From an uncultured Brachyspira sp. (GTDB taxonomy: Bacteria; Spirochaetota; Brachyspiria; Brachyspirales; Brachyspiraceae), in NCBI GenBank assembly GCA_934725525.1, contig CAKVCG010000024.1, forward strand, positions 1-16,453: 16,453 bases of DNA, read 5' to 3'. This document shows positions 1-9,015 of this stretch, piece after piece. How positions within the stretch are numbered: the stretch's first letter is position 1; each line of letters opens with the position of its first letter. The notes beneath the pieces are model-generated. The model was not told the origin of the DNA. It saw only the letters and a program-made list of their open reading frames with translations, and searched no databases. The translations under genes and the position numbers were made by a program.

Positions 1-1505
<1,505 letters not shown>

Positions 1506-1599
1506 TTAAAAAAGATATATTAATAAATATAGAGATGAATAAATAGTTTCGCCGAATCTATTTTAATTAAGCAAATTGTAATCCCTTTATTATTTAATC

Positions 1600-1617
1600 T
1601 TAATAAGCGATTATTAA
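1600..1617 (-). terminator. AT-only hairpin overlapping the frlC stop codon
   Basis: A perfect inverted repeat, TTAATAA-GCGA-TTATTAA, has 7-bp arms and a 4-base loop and overlaps the stop codon of the last operon gene (1614-1616). All stem pairs are A-T and no clean U run follows, so as an intrinsic terminator it would be weak. It could instead protect the 3' end. The rest of the 1452-1613 gap is plain AT-rich sequence, with a TATAAT-like box (plus-strand ATTATA near 1476) that may serve ligA. Confidence 0.35.
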
Positions 1618-2447
1618 CTTTTTAATAATATTTTGTCTATTATCCTTTTTGATTGACATAAAAATAACTCGGGATCCCTAAAATAAGGCATTAAAATTTC
1701 TATGGAATACCATCCGTCATATTTATACGATTTTAATATATTAAATACATCCTCAATAGGTATAACGCCTCCTTCTAAATTTAATTCACCATGGAATTCC
1801 GTTTTCCCATCGCTATTTGATATATGAATATAGACCATCCTGTCTTTTAGTTTATCAAAATATTCGGAAAGAGGTTCATTTTCTATAGTAGGAACCACAA
1901 TATCTATCATGCTTTTTAAAGCCTTTGAATTAACTAATTCAAATAGATATAGAACATCATGGACAGATGTTACTAAGTCTCCCCCCTCCGATGGAGTTAA
2001 AGGTTCTAATACTACATCTATCCCTAGTTCTTCCGCTCTATCACATAATTTTTTTAAATTTTCCACAATAGTCTCTAAAATAAATTTTTTACTTATATTA
2101 TATCCCGGATGAGGCAATGTTATTTGCATTTTACTAGTTCCTATTTTTGATGCAACTTCTACGCTTTTTATCAAATACTTTATAGTATCCATTCGCTCTT
2201 CTTTCAATCTGGAAGATAGACTATATGGATAAGCCAATATTTCAGGGGTAAACATAGAAATTTCAACACTATATTTTTTTTTCAGTTTTTTAATATAGTT
2301 TATTTGATTAGTATTCATATCGTATGCATAAGCATGAGGACGCCCTCCCCAAACTTCAATTCCGTCAAAGTTATATTTGCTAGCTATCTCAAAACAGTAA
2401 TCCAACGGATACCTACAAAATTGATAAGTCAAATATGATAATTTCAT
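1614..2447 (-). CDS. frlC: FrlC-like sugar 3-epimerase (AP-endonuclease-2 TIM barrel)
   Basis: This 277-residue protein belongs to the xylose-isomerase-like TIM-barrel family and most resembles E. coli FrlC, which interconverts fructose-lysine and psicose-lysine. Shared landmarks are DGIEVWGGRPHAYA (residues 28-41), TPE followed by YPY (68-75), LEPLTP (147-152), SMIDI (179-183), YFDKLKDR followed by HIS (196-210) and SDG (212-214). By analogy with the tagatose/psicose 3-epimerase family, Glu148, Asp182, His208 and Glu250 would bind the metal and act as acid/base. The start has an AAGGG ribosome site 6-7 bases upstream. It is the last gene of the six-gene operon, 20 bases after the binding protein. 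Its presence favours a frl-type over a fra-type (fructose-asparagine) pathway. The exact substrate is inferred; another keto-sugar conjugate is possible. Confidence 0.85.
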   Translation of the reverse strand: MKLSYLTYQFCRYPLDYCFEIASKYNFDGIEVWGGRPHAYAYDMNTNQINYIKKLKKKYSVEISMFTPEILAYPYSLSSRLKEERMDTIKYLIKSVEVASKIGTSKMQITLPHPGYNISKKFILETIVENLKKLCDRAEELGIDVVLEPLTPSEGGDLVTSVHDVLYLFELVNSKALKSMIDIVVPTIENEPLSEYFDKLKDRMVYIHISNSDGKTEFHGELNLEGGVIPIEDVFNILKSYKYDGWYSIEILMPYFRDPELFLCQSKRIIDKILLKS

Positions 2448-2467
2448 TGTTTACCCTTATTTAATAA

Positions 2468-3415
2468 TTAATTATAATCTTCATAGTTTCCTAATCTATC
2501 GGCTCTAAGTAAACCAAGTTCTGTCCAAATTATTTCGTTTACTTCCTTACCTTCTAAAATATTATATGCCGTTTCCAAAGATAATGCTCCTATTCTACTA
2601 GGATATAAGGCAACTGATGAAATTAAGTTGCAATTTGTCCCGTCGGCGGCCATTATGTCGTATTGTTCTTTAGTTGCATCATACCCTGAAATAAGTATAT
2701 CTTGCCTATTATTTGCCTTACAAGCAGTATAAGCACCCAATGTGTTATCTCCCATAAAGCAAAAAATAGCATCAATATCTGGGTAAGCCTGAAGCATGTT
2801 CTCCGTAGTAGCCCTATGAGTATCCCTAGTGCCATTTGATAATTGCTCTATAAATTCCACTTCGGGAGCTATCTCATTCATTCTTTCTTTAAAACCGGCT
2901 ATTCTCTCTTCGGCCGTGGTAACTCCTGGAACTTCGGTTAATATTAAAACTTTTCCCGTTTTTCCCATTCTTGATACTAAATAATCCGCTGCCATAGAAC
3001 CTCCCGCTTTATTGTCTGATAATACTTTGGCATTTACGGAGCCCTTTGTTTCTATATCATAATTAACTAAAACTATGCCAGCATCCATAACTTTTTGGGT
3101 ATATGGTATTATCGCATTAGCGTCTACTGGGGCCACGACTATGGCATCAACTTTTTGTTGTATGAGATCTTCTAATATAGATATTTCTTTCGCCATATCT
3201 CCCGCCGGATCTGGATGTATAACCCTAATGTCGCCTAATTCTTCCGCTTTAGCTTTAGCGCCATTAATAACATCAACCCCAAATTCTTCCGCCATAGACC
3301 ATGCCAATACGGCAATGGTATACTTACTAGTGGCAATATTGTCATCTCCTCCATTTGTATTACCACAAGATATAAATAGTAAAATAGTTAATAAAGATAA
3401 TAATATTTTGTTCAT
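2468..3415 (-). CDS. Sugar ABC transporter substrate-binding lipoprotein (RbsB-like)
   Basis: This is the extracytoplasmic solute-binding component of a ribose-type ABC importer (Peripla_BP_4 fold), 315 residues long. It opens with a short basic end, a hydrophobic stretch and a lipobox ending at Cys17 (F-I-S-C), so it should be a lipid-anchored lipoprotein. The body shows the usual two-lobe pattern: AVLAWSMAEEFG near residue 35, DLIQQKVDAIVVAPVDANAI near 102, KVLILTEVPG in the second lobe, and DAIFCFMGDNTLGA with SGYDAT near the hinge. A very good ribosome site (AAAGGAGAT) precedes the start. It sits between the permease and the epimerase gene, so the ligand is inferred to be an Amadori product or a related sugar amine. 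The binding-site residues do not let me name it. Confidence 0.92.
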   Translation of the reverse strand: MNKILLSLLTILLFISCGNTNGGDDNIATSKYTIAVLAWSMAEEFGVDVINGAKAKAEELGDIRVIHPDPAGDMAKEISILEDLIQQKVDAIVVAPVDANAIIPYTQKVMDAGIVLVNYDIETKGSVNAKVLSDNKAGGSMAADYLVSRMGKTGKVLILTEVPGVTTAEERIAGFKERMNEIAPEVEFIEQLSNGTRDTHRATTENMLQAYPDIDAIFCFMGDNTLGAYTACKANNRQDILISGYDATKEQYDIMAADGTNCNLISSVALYPSRIGALSLETAYNILEGKEVNEIIWTELGLLRADRLGNYEDYN

Positions 3416-3442
3416 TTTTTATCTCCTTTTTTAATTTATTTA

Positions 3443-4408
3443 TTATCTTTTCTTGCTGTTATATATAGAATATATAACGGCAAGAGCAATAATTACACCT
3501 TTAACAACTAACTGCCAATAGCTGCTTATATACATCAAATTCATACCATTATTAATTATGCCCATTAATAATGCCCCAAAAAAGATACCGGTAACAGCTC
3601 CTTTTCCTCCACTAAAAGAAACACCGCCCATAGCGCATGCGGCGATAGCTTCGGTTTCAAAAGTATTGCCCGCCGTTGGTTGGGCGGATGCATTTCTAGC
3701 CGATAAAATAACCCCAGCTAACGCCGCTAAAATACCACTTATCATATAACATAGCATAATAACTCTCTTAGTATTTATACCCGAATGATGAGCCGCCTGA
3801 TAATTTCCGCCAACGGCATACACAGACCTGCCAAAAGAAGTCTTTGACAATATAACGCCAACTATTACAAATACTGTTATCATAAAAAATATAGGAACAG
3901 GTATTCCAAATACATTTCCTAATCCTAAAAATAACATATTATCTGGCAAATTCCCTATAGGTTTACCATTACAAACTAAATAAGCTATGCCTCTTAAAGA
4001 AATTTGCATTCCTAAAGTCATAATAAAAGGAGGTATGCCCGTCTTAGCGATTAGAAATCCAGAAATATAACCCATAAATCCGCCTGAAACAATACCTAAA
4101 AAAATAGCCGGATATAGAGGCATAGAAGTTTCTACAACAAGTTTAGTAACTATTGCGCCACAAACTCCGGCAACAGACCCAACCGTCAAATCAATTCCAG
4201 CGGTTATCATAGAAAATGCCATACCGCATGCCAATATTCCATAAACAGAAATTTGTCTCAAAACATTTAATATATTTTGTAAAGTTAAAAAATTATCGCT
4301 CCTGAAATTTAAAAATATACTTACTATAAATATTACTAATATAAGCCCAGAATACGAACGAAAATTCGGGTTGTTCCATATTCGCAAAAAAATATTATTA
4401 TTTTTCAT
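3443..4408 (-). CDS. Sugar ABC transporter permease (RbsC-like)
   Basis: A 321-residue polytopic membrane protein of the BPD_transp_2 (RbsC/AraH) family forms the translocation channel. It has roughly eight to ten hydrophobic helices, the first at about residues 20-34. Family landmarks are GMAFSMITAGIDLTVGS (62-78), TGIPPFIMTLGM (about 123-134), a long middle helix, SGINTKRV in the cytoplasmic coupling loop and GGVSFSGGKG, followed by two C-terminal helices. Only one permease gene is present, so the channel should be a homodimer. The start has a GGGAGA ribosome site about ten bases upstream. Spacing to the neighbours is 22 and 27 bases, which fits co-transcription. Confidence 0.93.
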   Translation of the reverse strand: MKNNNIFLRIWNNPNFRSYSGLILVIFIVSIFLNFRSDNFLTLQNILNVLRQISVYGILACGMAFSMITAGIDLTVGSVAGVCGAIVTKLVVETSMPLYPAIFLGIVSGGFMGYISGFLIAKTGIPPFIMTLGMQISLRGIAYLVCNGKPIGNLPDNMLFLGLGNVFGIPVPIFFMITVFVIVGVILSKTSFGRSVYAVGGNYQAAHHSGINTKRVIMLCYMISGILAALAGVILSARNASAQPTAGNTFETEAIAACAMGGVSFSGGKGAVTGIFFGALLMGIINNGMNLMYISSYWQLVVKGVIIALAVIYSIYNSKKR

Positions 4409-4430
4409 AATATATTATCTCCCTTAATAA

Positions 4431-5921
4431 TTATTTAATTTGTTGAGTGGCTAATTTCATTATAGTTTCCTCAGACGCTTCTTCATTACTAATTTCGCCT
4501 GTTATATACCCATCTCTCATAACATATATTCTATGACTCATATTAATTAGTTCAGGCAATTCGGAAGATATCATTATTATAGATACCCCCGCTTTAGATA
4601 AGTCGCGCATTATTTTATATATTTCAGATTTAGAACCTATATCTATTCCTCTGGTTGGTTCATCTAATATCAATATATCGGGCTCTGTTAGCAAACATTT
4701 TGCTATAACAACTTTTTGCTGATTACCGCCACTTAAATCTTGTGCATCTTGGTCGTATCCATATGTTTTTATCTTCAATTTATCTATATATAAATCTGAA
4801 GTTTGCTTTTCTTTATTAGATATCATAAAGCCTAATTTACTTAATTTTTTTAAAGAACTCATTTCTATATTTTTTAATATAGATAATATTAATACAAGCC
4901 CTTGATCCTTTCTATCTTCAGGAACTAAAGCGAATTTATTATTTATCGCATCAAATACGGTTCTATTGAAAATCCGTTTACCACATTTATATATTTTACA
5001 TGTTGATTTATCCAATCCCATAATAGCTCTCATAAGTTCGCTTCTTCCCGCTCCTATTAATCCTCCAAATCCTAATATTTCGCCCTTCTTTAGAATAAAC
5101 GAGGCGTTATGTATTTTATCATTATTAATATTTTCTACTCTTAATATTTCTTTATCTATATTATCAATTTCTAATTTTGGAAATTGATTCTGTATATCTC
5201 TCCCCACCATTAAAGATATAACTTTATCTTGATTTAACTCTTTAATAAAACCATCTCCGGAATTCATACCGTCTCTAAGAACAACTATTCTATCTCCTAT
5301 AGAAAATATATCTTCAAGCCTATGGGATATATAAATTAAAGAAATATTTTTATCTTTCAGTCGTTTAATTATATCAAATAAAATTTGGGTTTCTTCTAAA
5401 GTTAATGAACTTGTAGGTTCATCAAATATAATTATATTTGAGTTAAAAGATATAGCCTTAATTATCTCAATCAGCTGTCTTTGAGCTATACTCAAATCTC
5501 TTATGTATGCGGAAGGAGAAATGAATATGTTGATTTGTTCCATTAATTTTACGGTCATTCTTCTTAGCAGAGAATAATTAATAAATCCATATTTTTTAGG
5601 GTATCTTCCTATAAATATATTTTCCATAACCGTCATATCAGAAAATTGCACAAGTTCTTGATGAACCGTGCTAATTCCATATTTATGGGCCATATCTGGA
5701 CTTTTTATACTAATTTTTTGGTCATACAAAGTTATTGAACCAGAATCTGGAGTTATAATACCCGATATTATCTTAATTAAAGTGGATTTACCAGCTCCAT
5801 TTTCTCCCAATAGACATAATGTTTCTCCCTCATACAAAATTAAATTAACATTATTTAAAGCCTTTATGCCACCGAAAGATTTGGAAATATTTTCCATTTT
5901 TAAAACCGCTCTTTTACACAT
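4431..5921 (-). CDS. Sugar ABC transporter ATP-binding protein, two ABC domains (RbsA-like)
   Basis: This 496-residue protein has the duplicated ATPase layout of the RbsA/MglA/XylG family and powers the importer. Domain 1 has Walker A GENGAGKST (39-47), a signature-like LSIAQRQ (143-149), Walker B IIIFDEPTSSL (163-173) and H-loop ISHR (198-201). Domain 2 has a degenerate Walker A, GGLIGAGRSE (286-295), as is normal for the family, then LSGGNQQKV (396-404), Walker B ILILDEPTRGID (416-427), and an H-loop position replaced by Ser-Ser (452-453), also usual. The first ATG has AGGT 7 bases upstream. Met9 (MENISKSFGG) is an alternative start that matches where relatives often begin. The gene ends 22 bases before the permease and starts 8 bases after the kinase gene ends. 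Confidence 0.94.
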   Translation of the reverse strand: MCKRAVLKMENISKSFGGIKALNNVNLILYEGETLCLLGENGAGKSTLIKIISGIITPDSGSITLYDQKISIKSPDMAHKYGISTVHQELVQFSDMTVMENIFIGRYPKKYGFINYSLLRRMTVKLMEQINIFISPSAYIRDLSIAQRQLIEIIKAISFNSNIIIFDEPTSSLTLEETQILFDIIKRLKDKNISLIYISHRLEDIFSIGDRIVVLRDGMNSGDGFIKELNQDKVISLMVGRDIQNQFPKLEIDNIDKEILRVENINNDKIHNASFILKKGEILGFGGLIGAGRSELMRAIMGLDKSTCKIYKCGKRIFNRTVFDAINNKFALVPEDRKDQGLVLILSILKNIEMSSLKKLSKLGFMISNKEKQTSDLYIDKLKIKTYGYDQDAQDLSGGNQQKVVIAKCLLTEPDILILDEPTRGIDIGSKSEIYKIMRDLSKAGVSIIMISSELPELINMSHRIYVMRDGYITGEISNEEASEETIMKLATQQIK

Positions 5922-5929
5922 AAAAATAC

Positions 5930-6856
5930 CTAAAAATAATTTAATTTACAAAACTCTAACCCTAATCCAAACGAACCTTGTATCATACAATTCTTTCTGG
6001 CAAGCCAATTTCCATTACATAAAGAAAATTCTATTAAATTATTGTAAAAATCTTCTTTATCTTCCGATAGTAATATATCATTTAGTAGTTCTTTTTTAAG
6101 AAATGAATTAAATGTTTTAATGTTTTGTATATATGCTGAAATAAAACCTACTAAAAACGAATCGCCCGCTCCGGTAGTATCTATTACATTGCCTTGTATA
6201 TTATATGGCGATTTATAAAAAATTTTATTGCCATTATAAACCATAGCACCTCTTTTACCCATAGTCGCTATAGCCATACTACATTTTAAATCATTAACAA
6301 TATGTTTTAATAATTTTTCTAAATATTCGTTGTCATGTTCTTTACCAGATAAAAACGCTATATCTATATTTGGACATACATTTTCAAAAGTATCCACTTC
6401 CCAATAATTAGAAAAATCATACACCAATAATGTTTGAGTATCCTTTATAATTTTTAATTGGTCTTCTATATAGCTAAAACAATTTGATGAAACCACATCG
6501 AATGTTCGTATATATTCCAATAATCTACCCGTAATCTTAATTGGATTTGTTCTGCAAACGCCACCATAGTTTTCTTCGGTTATAATTCTATCTCCTTTAT
6601 CTAAGTTAATTCCACATCTTCCTGTTTCAGCTCCTTTTATAATAGGACATTGAGAATAGTCTATATTATATTTTTTTAAAGCGTTTATTATGACATATGA
6701 CAACTCATCATTTGATAATGTTCCCAAATACGCCGTATCATTTCCAATTTCTTTCCCAAATATGGCGAAATTAATACAATTCCCACCAGGATAAATAATT
6801 TTTGTCGTATAATTTATATCTACAACATTATCGCCTATTCCAAGCATCTTTATCAT
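5930..6856 (-). CDS. frlD: FrlD-like PfkB-family sugar 6-kinase
   Basis: A PfkB/ribokinase-family kinase of 308 residues, predicted to phosphorylate the imported sugar amine at O6. It resembles E. coli FrlD (fructose-lysine 6-kinase): GIGDNVVDI at 6-14, PGGNCINFAIF at 23-33, YDFSNYW (146-152) matching FrlD's DFS..W, TMGKRG (198-203), and the catalytic DTTGAGDSF (226-234) with base Asp232 and the anion hole GAGD. The N-lobe IGDN..DI plus GGN..N signature is closer to FrlD/FraD-type kinases than to fructokinases. It is about 45 residues longer than FrlD. The extra length lies mainly at 245-280, after the GAGD helix, as a charged loop. An AAGGAA ribosome site lies 6 bases before the ATG. It follows frlB after 52 bases. 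The exact substrate is inferred from the neighbours. Confidence 0.85.
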   Translation of the reverse strand: MIKMLGIGDNVVDINYTTKIIYPGGNCINFAIFGKEIGNDTAYLGTLSNDELSYVIINALKKYNIDYSQCPIIKGAETGRCGINLDKGDRIITEENYGGVCRTNPIKITGRLLEYIRTFDVVSSNCFSYIEDQLKIIKDTQTLLVYDFSNYWEVDTFENVCPNIDIAFLSGKEHDNEYLEKLLKHIVNDLKCSMAIATMGKRGAMVYNGNKIFYKSPYNIQGNVIDTTGAGDSFLVGFISAYIQNIKTFNSFLKKELLNDILLSEDKEDFYNNLIEFSLCNGNWLARKNCMIQGSFGLGLEFCKLNYF

Positions 6857-6908
6857 AAATGTTCCTTGTCATATATCGTAAACGACGCCATAAAATTATA
6901 TATTATCG

Positions 6909-7919
6909 TTAATATTCCATTTGACGATAATATCTTCTAGTAGTTAATGGATGATTTCTTTCTCTCTCTAAAAAACAACTTAATCTTTCTTCTATAACAT
7001 AAACTATCATTGGAGAAACTATTTTTCTAAATTCTTTGCTAAAAGGAAGTTCTATCTCTTTTGTATCAAAAATAAATATTTCATCAGTTATTTTTTTAGA
7101 AAAATTCAATACTCTATCCATAAGCAATCTTGTCTCATCTTCACCGTAAAGCAAAATCATACTCATGCCATTTTCTAAAAGTTCTAAAGTCCCATGAAAA
7201 AATTCCGCCGCATGTATAGATTTTGTTTTTATCCATTGCATTTCTTCCAATATACACATGGCATAATCGTAGGCTTCGCCCCATAACATACCGCTTCCAA
7301 CTACCATATAATAATCGGTGGTTTTATGCTTTTTGGCAAAAACTTCCGTTCTCTCTTCATATAATTTTTTTGCCTTTATTAAGGCTTCAGGCAAATCGTT
7401 GAATTGTTTCATAAATATATCATAATTAGAAAATTGATTGGTATTTTTTAATATTCTTGCAAGAAGTATTATCATATATGTATATATAGCCTCGCATAAA
7501 CAATCGTCTTCGGCAAAACTATAAAACTTGTATGTTGCATACTCGCAAACAGGCGTATTATCATTTGATACATAAATTAAAGTTCTTGCCCCAGCATCCT
7601 TACAAAATTTTGCAGCTTGCACTATCTCCTTTGTATTACCACTTCTTGTTGAAAAAATACATAAAGAGTCTTTTGAAAATTTTTTATGTTTCATTTCAAT
7701 AAATTCGGAAGCTATAACCGAATGCGTCTCTAAATTAGATTCGCTATCAAGCCAATATTTCATAGGCAAAGAATGGGCGTAAGTTCCCCCGCATCCTATA
7801 AAAAATATATTAGAAAAACCTTCTTCACAAACTTCGTCCGCAGCCTTTTCTATTTGGCTTCTTAATTTTATCGCAGACTCTACTACATTCTTATACCTTA
7901 TAGTGTCAAAATTATACAT
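6909..7919 (-). CDS. frlB: FrlB-like SIS-domain sugar-amine-6-phosphate deglycase
   Basis: This first gene of the operon encodes 336 residues with two SIS domains and no glutaminase domain. It matches the FrlB/FraB group, which splits fructosamine 6-phosphates into glucose 6-phosphate and the free amine (lysine for FrlB). SIS 1 holds FFIGCGGTYAHS (39-50) and FSTRSGNTKE (89-98). SIS 2 holds VVGSG (206-210). The region IHAAEFFHGTLELLENG (235-251) aligns with the E. coli FrlB segment ending EFRHGPLE. Glu226 and His242 line up with the Glu/His pair described as catalytic in the FraB family. The C-terminus NHP..TRRYY..MEY is almost the same as in FrlB. An AGGAG ribosome site (7927-7932) precedes the ATG. 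The GlmS isomerase half is an alternative, but the tail and context make that unlikely. Confidence 0.88.
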   Translation of the reverse strand: MYNFDTIRYKNVVESAIKLRSQIEKAADEVCEEGFSNIFFIGCGGTYAHSLPMKYWLDSESNLETHSVIASEFIEMKHKKFSKDSLCIFSTRSGNTKEIVQAAKFCKDAGARTLIYVSNDNTPVCEYATYKFYSFAEDDCLCEAIYTYMIILLARILKNTNQFSNYDIFMKQFNDLPEALIKAKKLYEERTEVFAKKHKTTDYYMVVGSGMLWGEAYDYAMCILEEMQWIKTKSIHAAEFFHGTLELLENGMSMILLYGEDETRLLMDRVLNFSKKITDEIFIFDTKEIELPFSKEFRKIVSPMIVYVIEERLSCFLERERNHPLTTRRYYRQMEY

Positions 7920-7933
7920 AGTTAATACTCCTA

Positions 7934-7981
7934 TTATATATTGTTATATATTGTTATATATTGTTATATATTGTTATATAT
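7934..7981. repeat. 4.8 tandem copies of a 10-bp unit at the frl operon start site
   Basis: The unit TTGTTATATA is repeated perfectly four times (7941-7980), with 7 bases of a further copy to the left and 1 base to the right. The 10-bp period is close to one helical turn, so every copy faces the same side of the DNA. Adjacent copies also form ATATAT-N4-ATATAT inverted repeats. The array begins 2 bp past the -10 box and ends just before the ribosome site, so it covers the predicted transcription start and most of the leader. It may be a multi-copy operator or a length-variable tract. Confidence 0.95.
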
Positions 7982-7982
7982 C

Positions 7983-8011
7983 ATTATAATATATTTTAAA
8001 TAATTTGTCAA
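7983..8011 (-). promoter_or_regulatory. Perfect consensus promoter of the frl operon
   Basis: On the minus strand, TTGACA (8011-8006) is followed by exactly 17 bp and TATAAT (7988-7983). Both hexamers match the sigma-70/sigma-A consensus in full. The start of transcription is predicted near 7976, giving a leader of about 57 bases before the frlB ATG, made almost wholly of the 10-bp repeat. So strong a promoter implies that repression is needed, consistent with the divergent regulator gene. Confidence 0.88.
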
Positions 8012-8039
8012 GTGTATTAATAAAAAAAATTTAATTTTT

Positions 8040-8052
8040 TACAATATTTGTA
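8040..8052. promoter_or_regulatory. Palindrome TACAA-TAT-TTGTA, possible regulator operator
   Basis: A perfect 5-bp inverted repeat with a 3-bp centre lies midway in the frlB/frlR divergent region (7920-8166), upstream of the operon -35 box. HutC-type GntR regulators bind short palindromes in such places. I saw no second copy elsewhere, and AT-rich DNA makes chance palindromes common, so this is only a candidate. The remaining sequence up to 8166 is AT-rich and must hold the frlR promoter, for which TATAAA at 8095-8100 is a possible -10. Confidence 0.3.
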
Positions 8053-8166
8053 TATTTTTCATAAAAATTTTTACTTGTAATTTTATTAATTTATTATAAA
8101 ATAATAAATTAATTGTTTTTATTATTAAAATATTAATATAATTTAACGGTAAAGCTAATAGATTTT

Positions 8167-8874
8167 ATGATAGAATATAATAACCCCATTCCTTTATATA
8201 AACAAATGTCTAAACTCATTAAAAATAAAATAGATAAAAAAGAACTTAAACCCGGAGACAGAATAGAATCAGAGAATGATTTGTCAATAAGATACGGCAT
8301 AAGCAGAATAACCGTAAGAAATGCGATAAAAGAGTTAGTAGAAGAAGGAATTCTAAATAAAATACAAGGTAAAGGCACATATGTATCTGTAAATAAAGAA
8401 AAATATTACGCTAATGATTATATAGGTTTTACAAGGTCTTGTATTCTTTCGGGTAAAAAAGCAACCACTAAGTTAATATCTTCAGGATTTACTCTTCCTA
8501 ACCGTATACAAGCCGATTTTTTTAATATAGGAGAAAACGATAAAATAGTTTATACAAAAAGATTGCGCTTAGTAGATAATTATCCAACGGTAATAGAAAC
8601 AAATTATTATAACACATATCTTTCATTTTTATTAGAAGAAAATTTAGAGCGTTCGTTATTTGAACTTCTTAAAAATAAATATAATATTATAATAAAAAAT
8701 ATTGAAAGGACATTAGAAACCTATTTTCCAAATAAAGAAGAAATAGAATTATTAAATATAAAGAAAGGGACTCCTTTACTCTTATTTATGGATGAGCAAT
8801 TAGATCAATATGATAATCCTTTATTTTTATCTAGACAAGTTTACTGCACCGAAAAAATAAAATTTTATTTTTAA
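8167..8874 (+). CDS. frlR: GntR/HutC-family transcriptional regulator (FrlR-like)
   Basis: This 235-residue regulator has an N-terminal GntR winged helix-turn-helix (about residues 6-75). It shows the standard pattern PLYKQ, GDRIESENDLSIRYGISRITVRNAIKEL and the wing KIQGKGTYV. A UTRA ligand-binding domain follows (about 90-232), ending with LSRQVYCTEKIKFYF. HutC-group regulators sense small molecules, often phosphorylated sugars, and usually repress an adjacent operon. It is transcribed away from the frl-type operon, the same partnership as frlR with frl genes in E. coli, so it most likely controls the strong operon promoter. No good ribosome site precedes the ATG, so it is probably translated weakly. 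The family is certain; the symbol rests on context. Confidence 0.88.
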   Translation: MIEYNNPIPLYKQMSKLIKNKIDKKELKPGDRIESENDLSIRYGISRITVRNAIKELVEEGILNKIQGKGTYVSVNKEKYYANDYIGFTRSCILSGKKATTKLISSGFTLPNRIQADFFNIGENDKIVYTKRLRLVDNYPTVIETNYYNTYLSFLLEENLERSLFELLKNKYNIIIKNIERTLETYFPNKEEIELLNIKKGTPLLLFMDEQLDQYDNPLFLSRQVYCTEKIKFYF

Positions 8875-8881
8875 TTGCAAT

Positions 8882-8928
8882 TATATAAATATTAGAAAAA
8901 TGGATAAATACTAATATATATTTATATA
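8882..8928 (+). terminator. Long AT-rich imperfect hairpin after frlR
   Basis: TATATAAATATTAG (8882-8895) pairs with 8911-8928 in 14 base pairs if a 4-base bulge (TATA) is allowed, around a 15-base loop. Only one G-C pair is present and the following T run is short, so termination would be inefficient. It is the only stem found between frlR and the ktrA promoter. Confidence 0.35.
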
Positions 8929-8932
8929 AATT

Positions 8933-8960
8933 TTGACAATTTTTTTTATTAAACTATAAT
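8933..8960 (+). promoter_or_regulatory. Consensus promoter of ktrA, with a duplicated -10 region
   Basis: TTGACA (8933-8938), a 16-bp spacer and TATAAT (8955-8960) give a near-ideal sigma-70-type promoter, with a start near 8967 and a leader of about 49 bases. The 12-bp stretch AAACTATAATTA containing the -10 is repeated exactly at 8951-8962 and 8967-8978, so a second TATAAT sits 16 bp downstream. The copy may bind RNA polymerase or a regulator. Confidence 0.82.
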
Positions 8961-9015
8961 TAGTGCAAACTATAATTAATTAATAACTTTAATAATTTTA
9001 ATTTAAGAGGTTTTT

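Noticed and set aside
6909..7919. Reading the SIS protein as the isomerase half of GlmS
   Set aside because: The C-terminal tail, the EFFHG region and the kinase/epimerase/regulator neighbours match the FrlB/FraB deglycase group better; no glutaminase domain is present.
7934..7981. Treating the 10-bp repeat array as a CRISPR or replication iteron
   Set aside because: The units are contiguous with no spacers, so this is not CRISPR; the array sits on a promoter with no replication initiator gene nearby, so an operator or slippage tract is more likely.
8133..8378. Minus-strand ORF of 81 codons over the start of the GntR regulator
   Set aside because: It is antisense to the winged-helix coding sequence, which matches its family throughout.
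1614..8874. Calling the operon fra (fructose-asparagine) instead of frl
   Set aside because: No asparaginase gene (FraE-like) is present, and an FrlC-like epimerase is, so frl is the closer match; the substrate still remains inferred.
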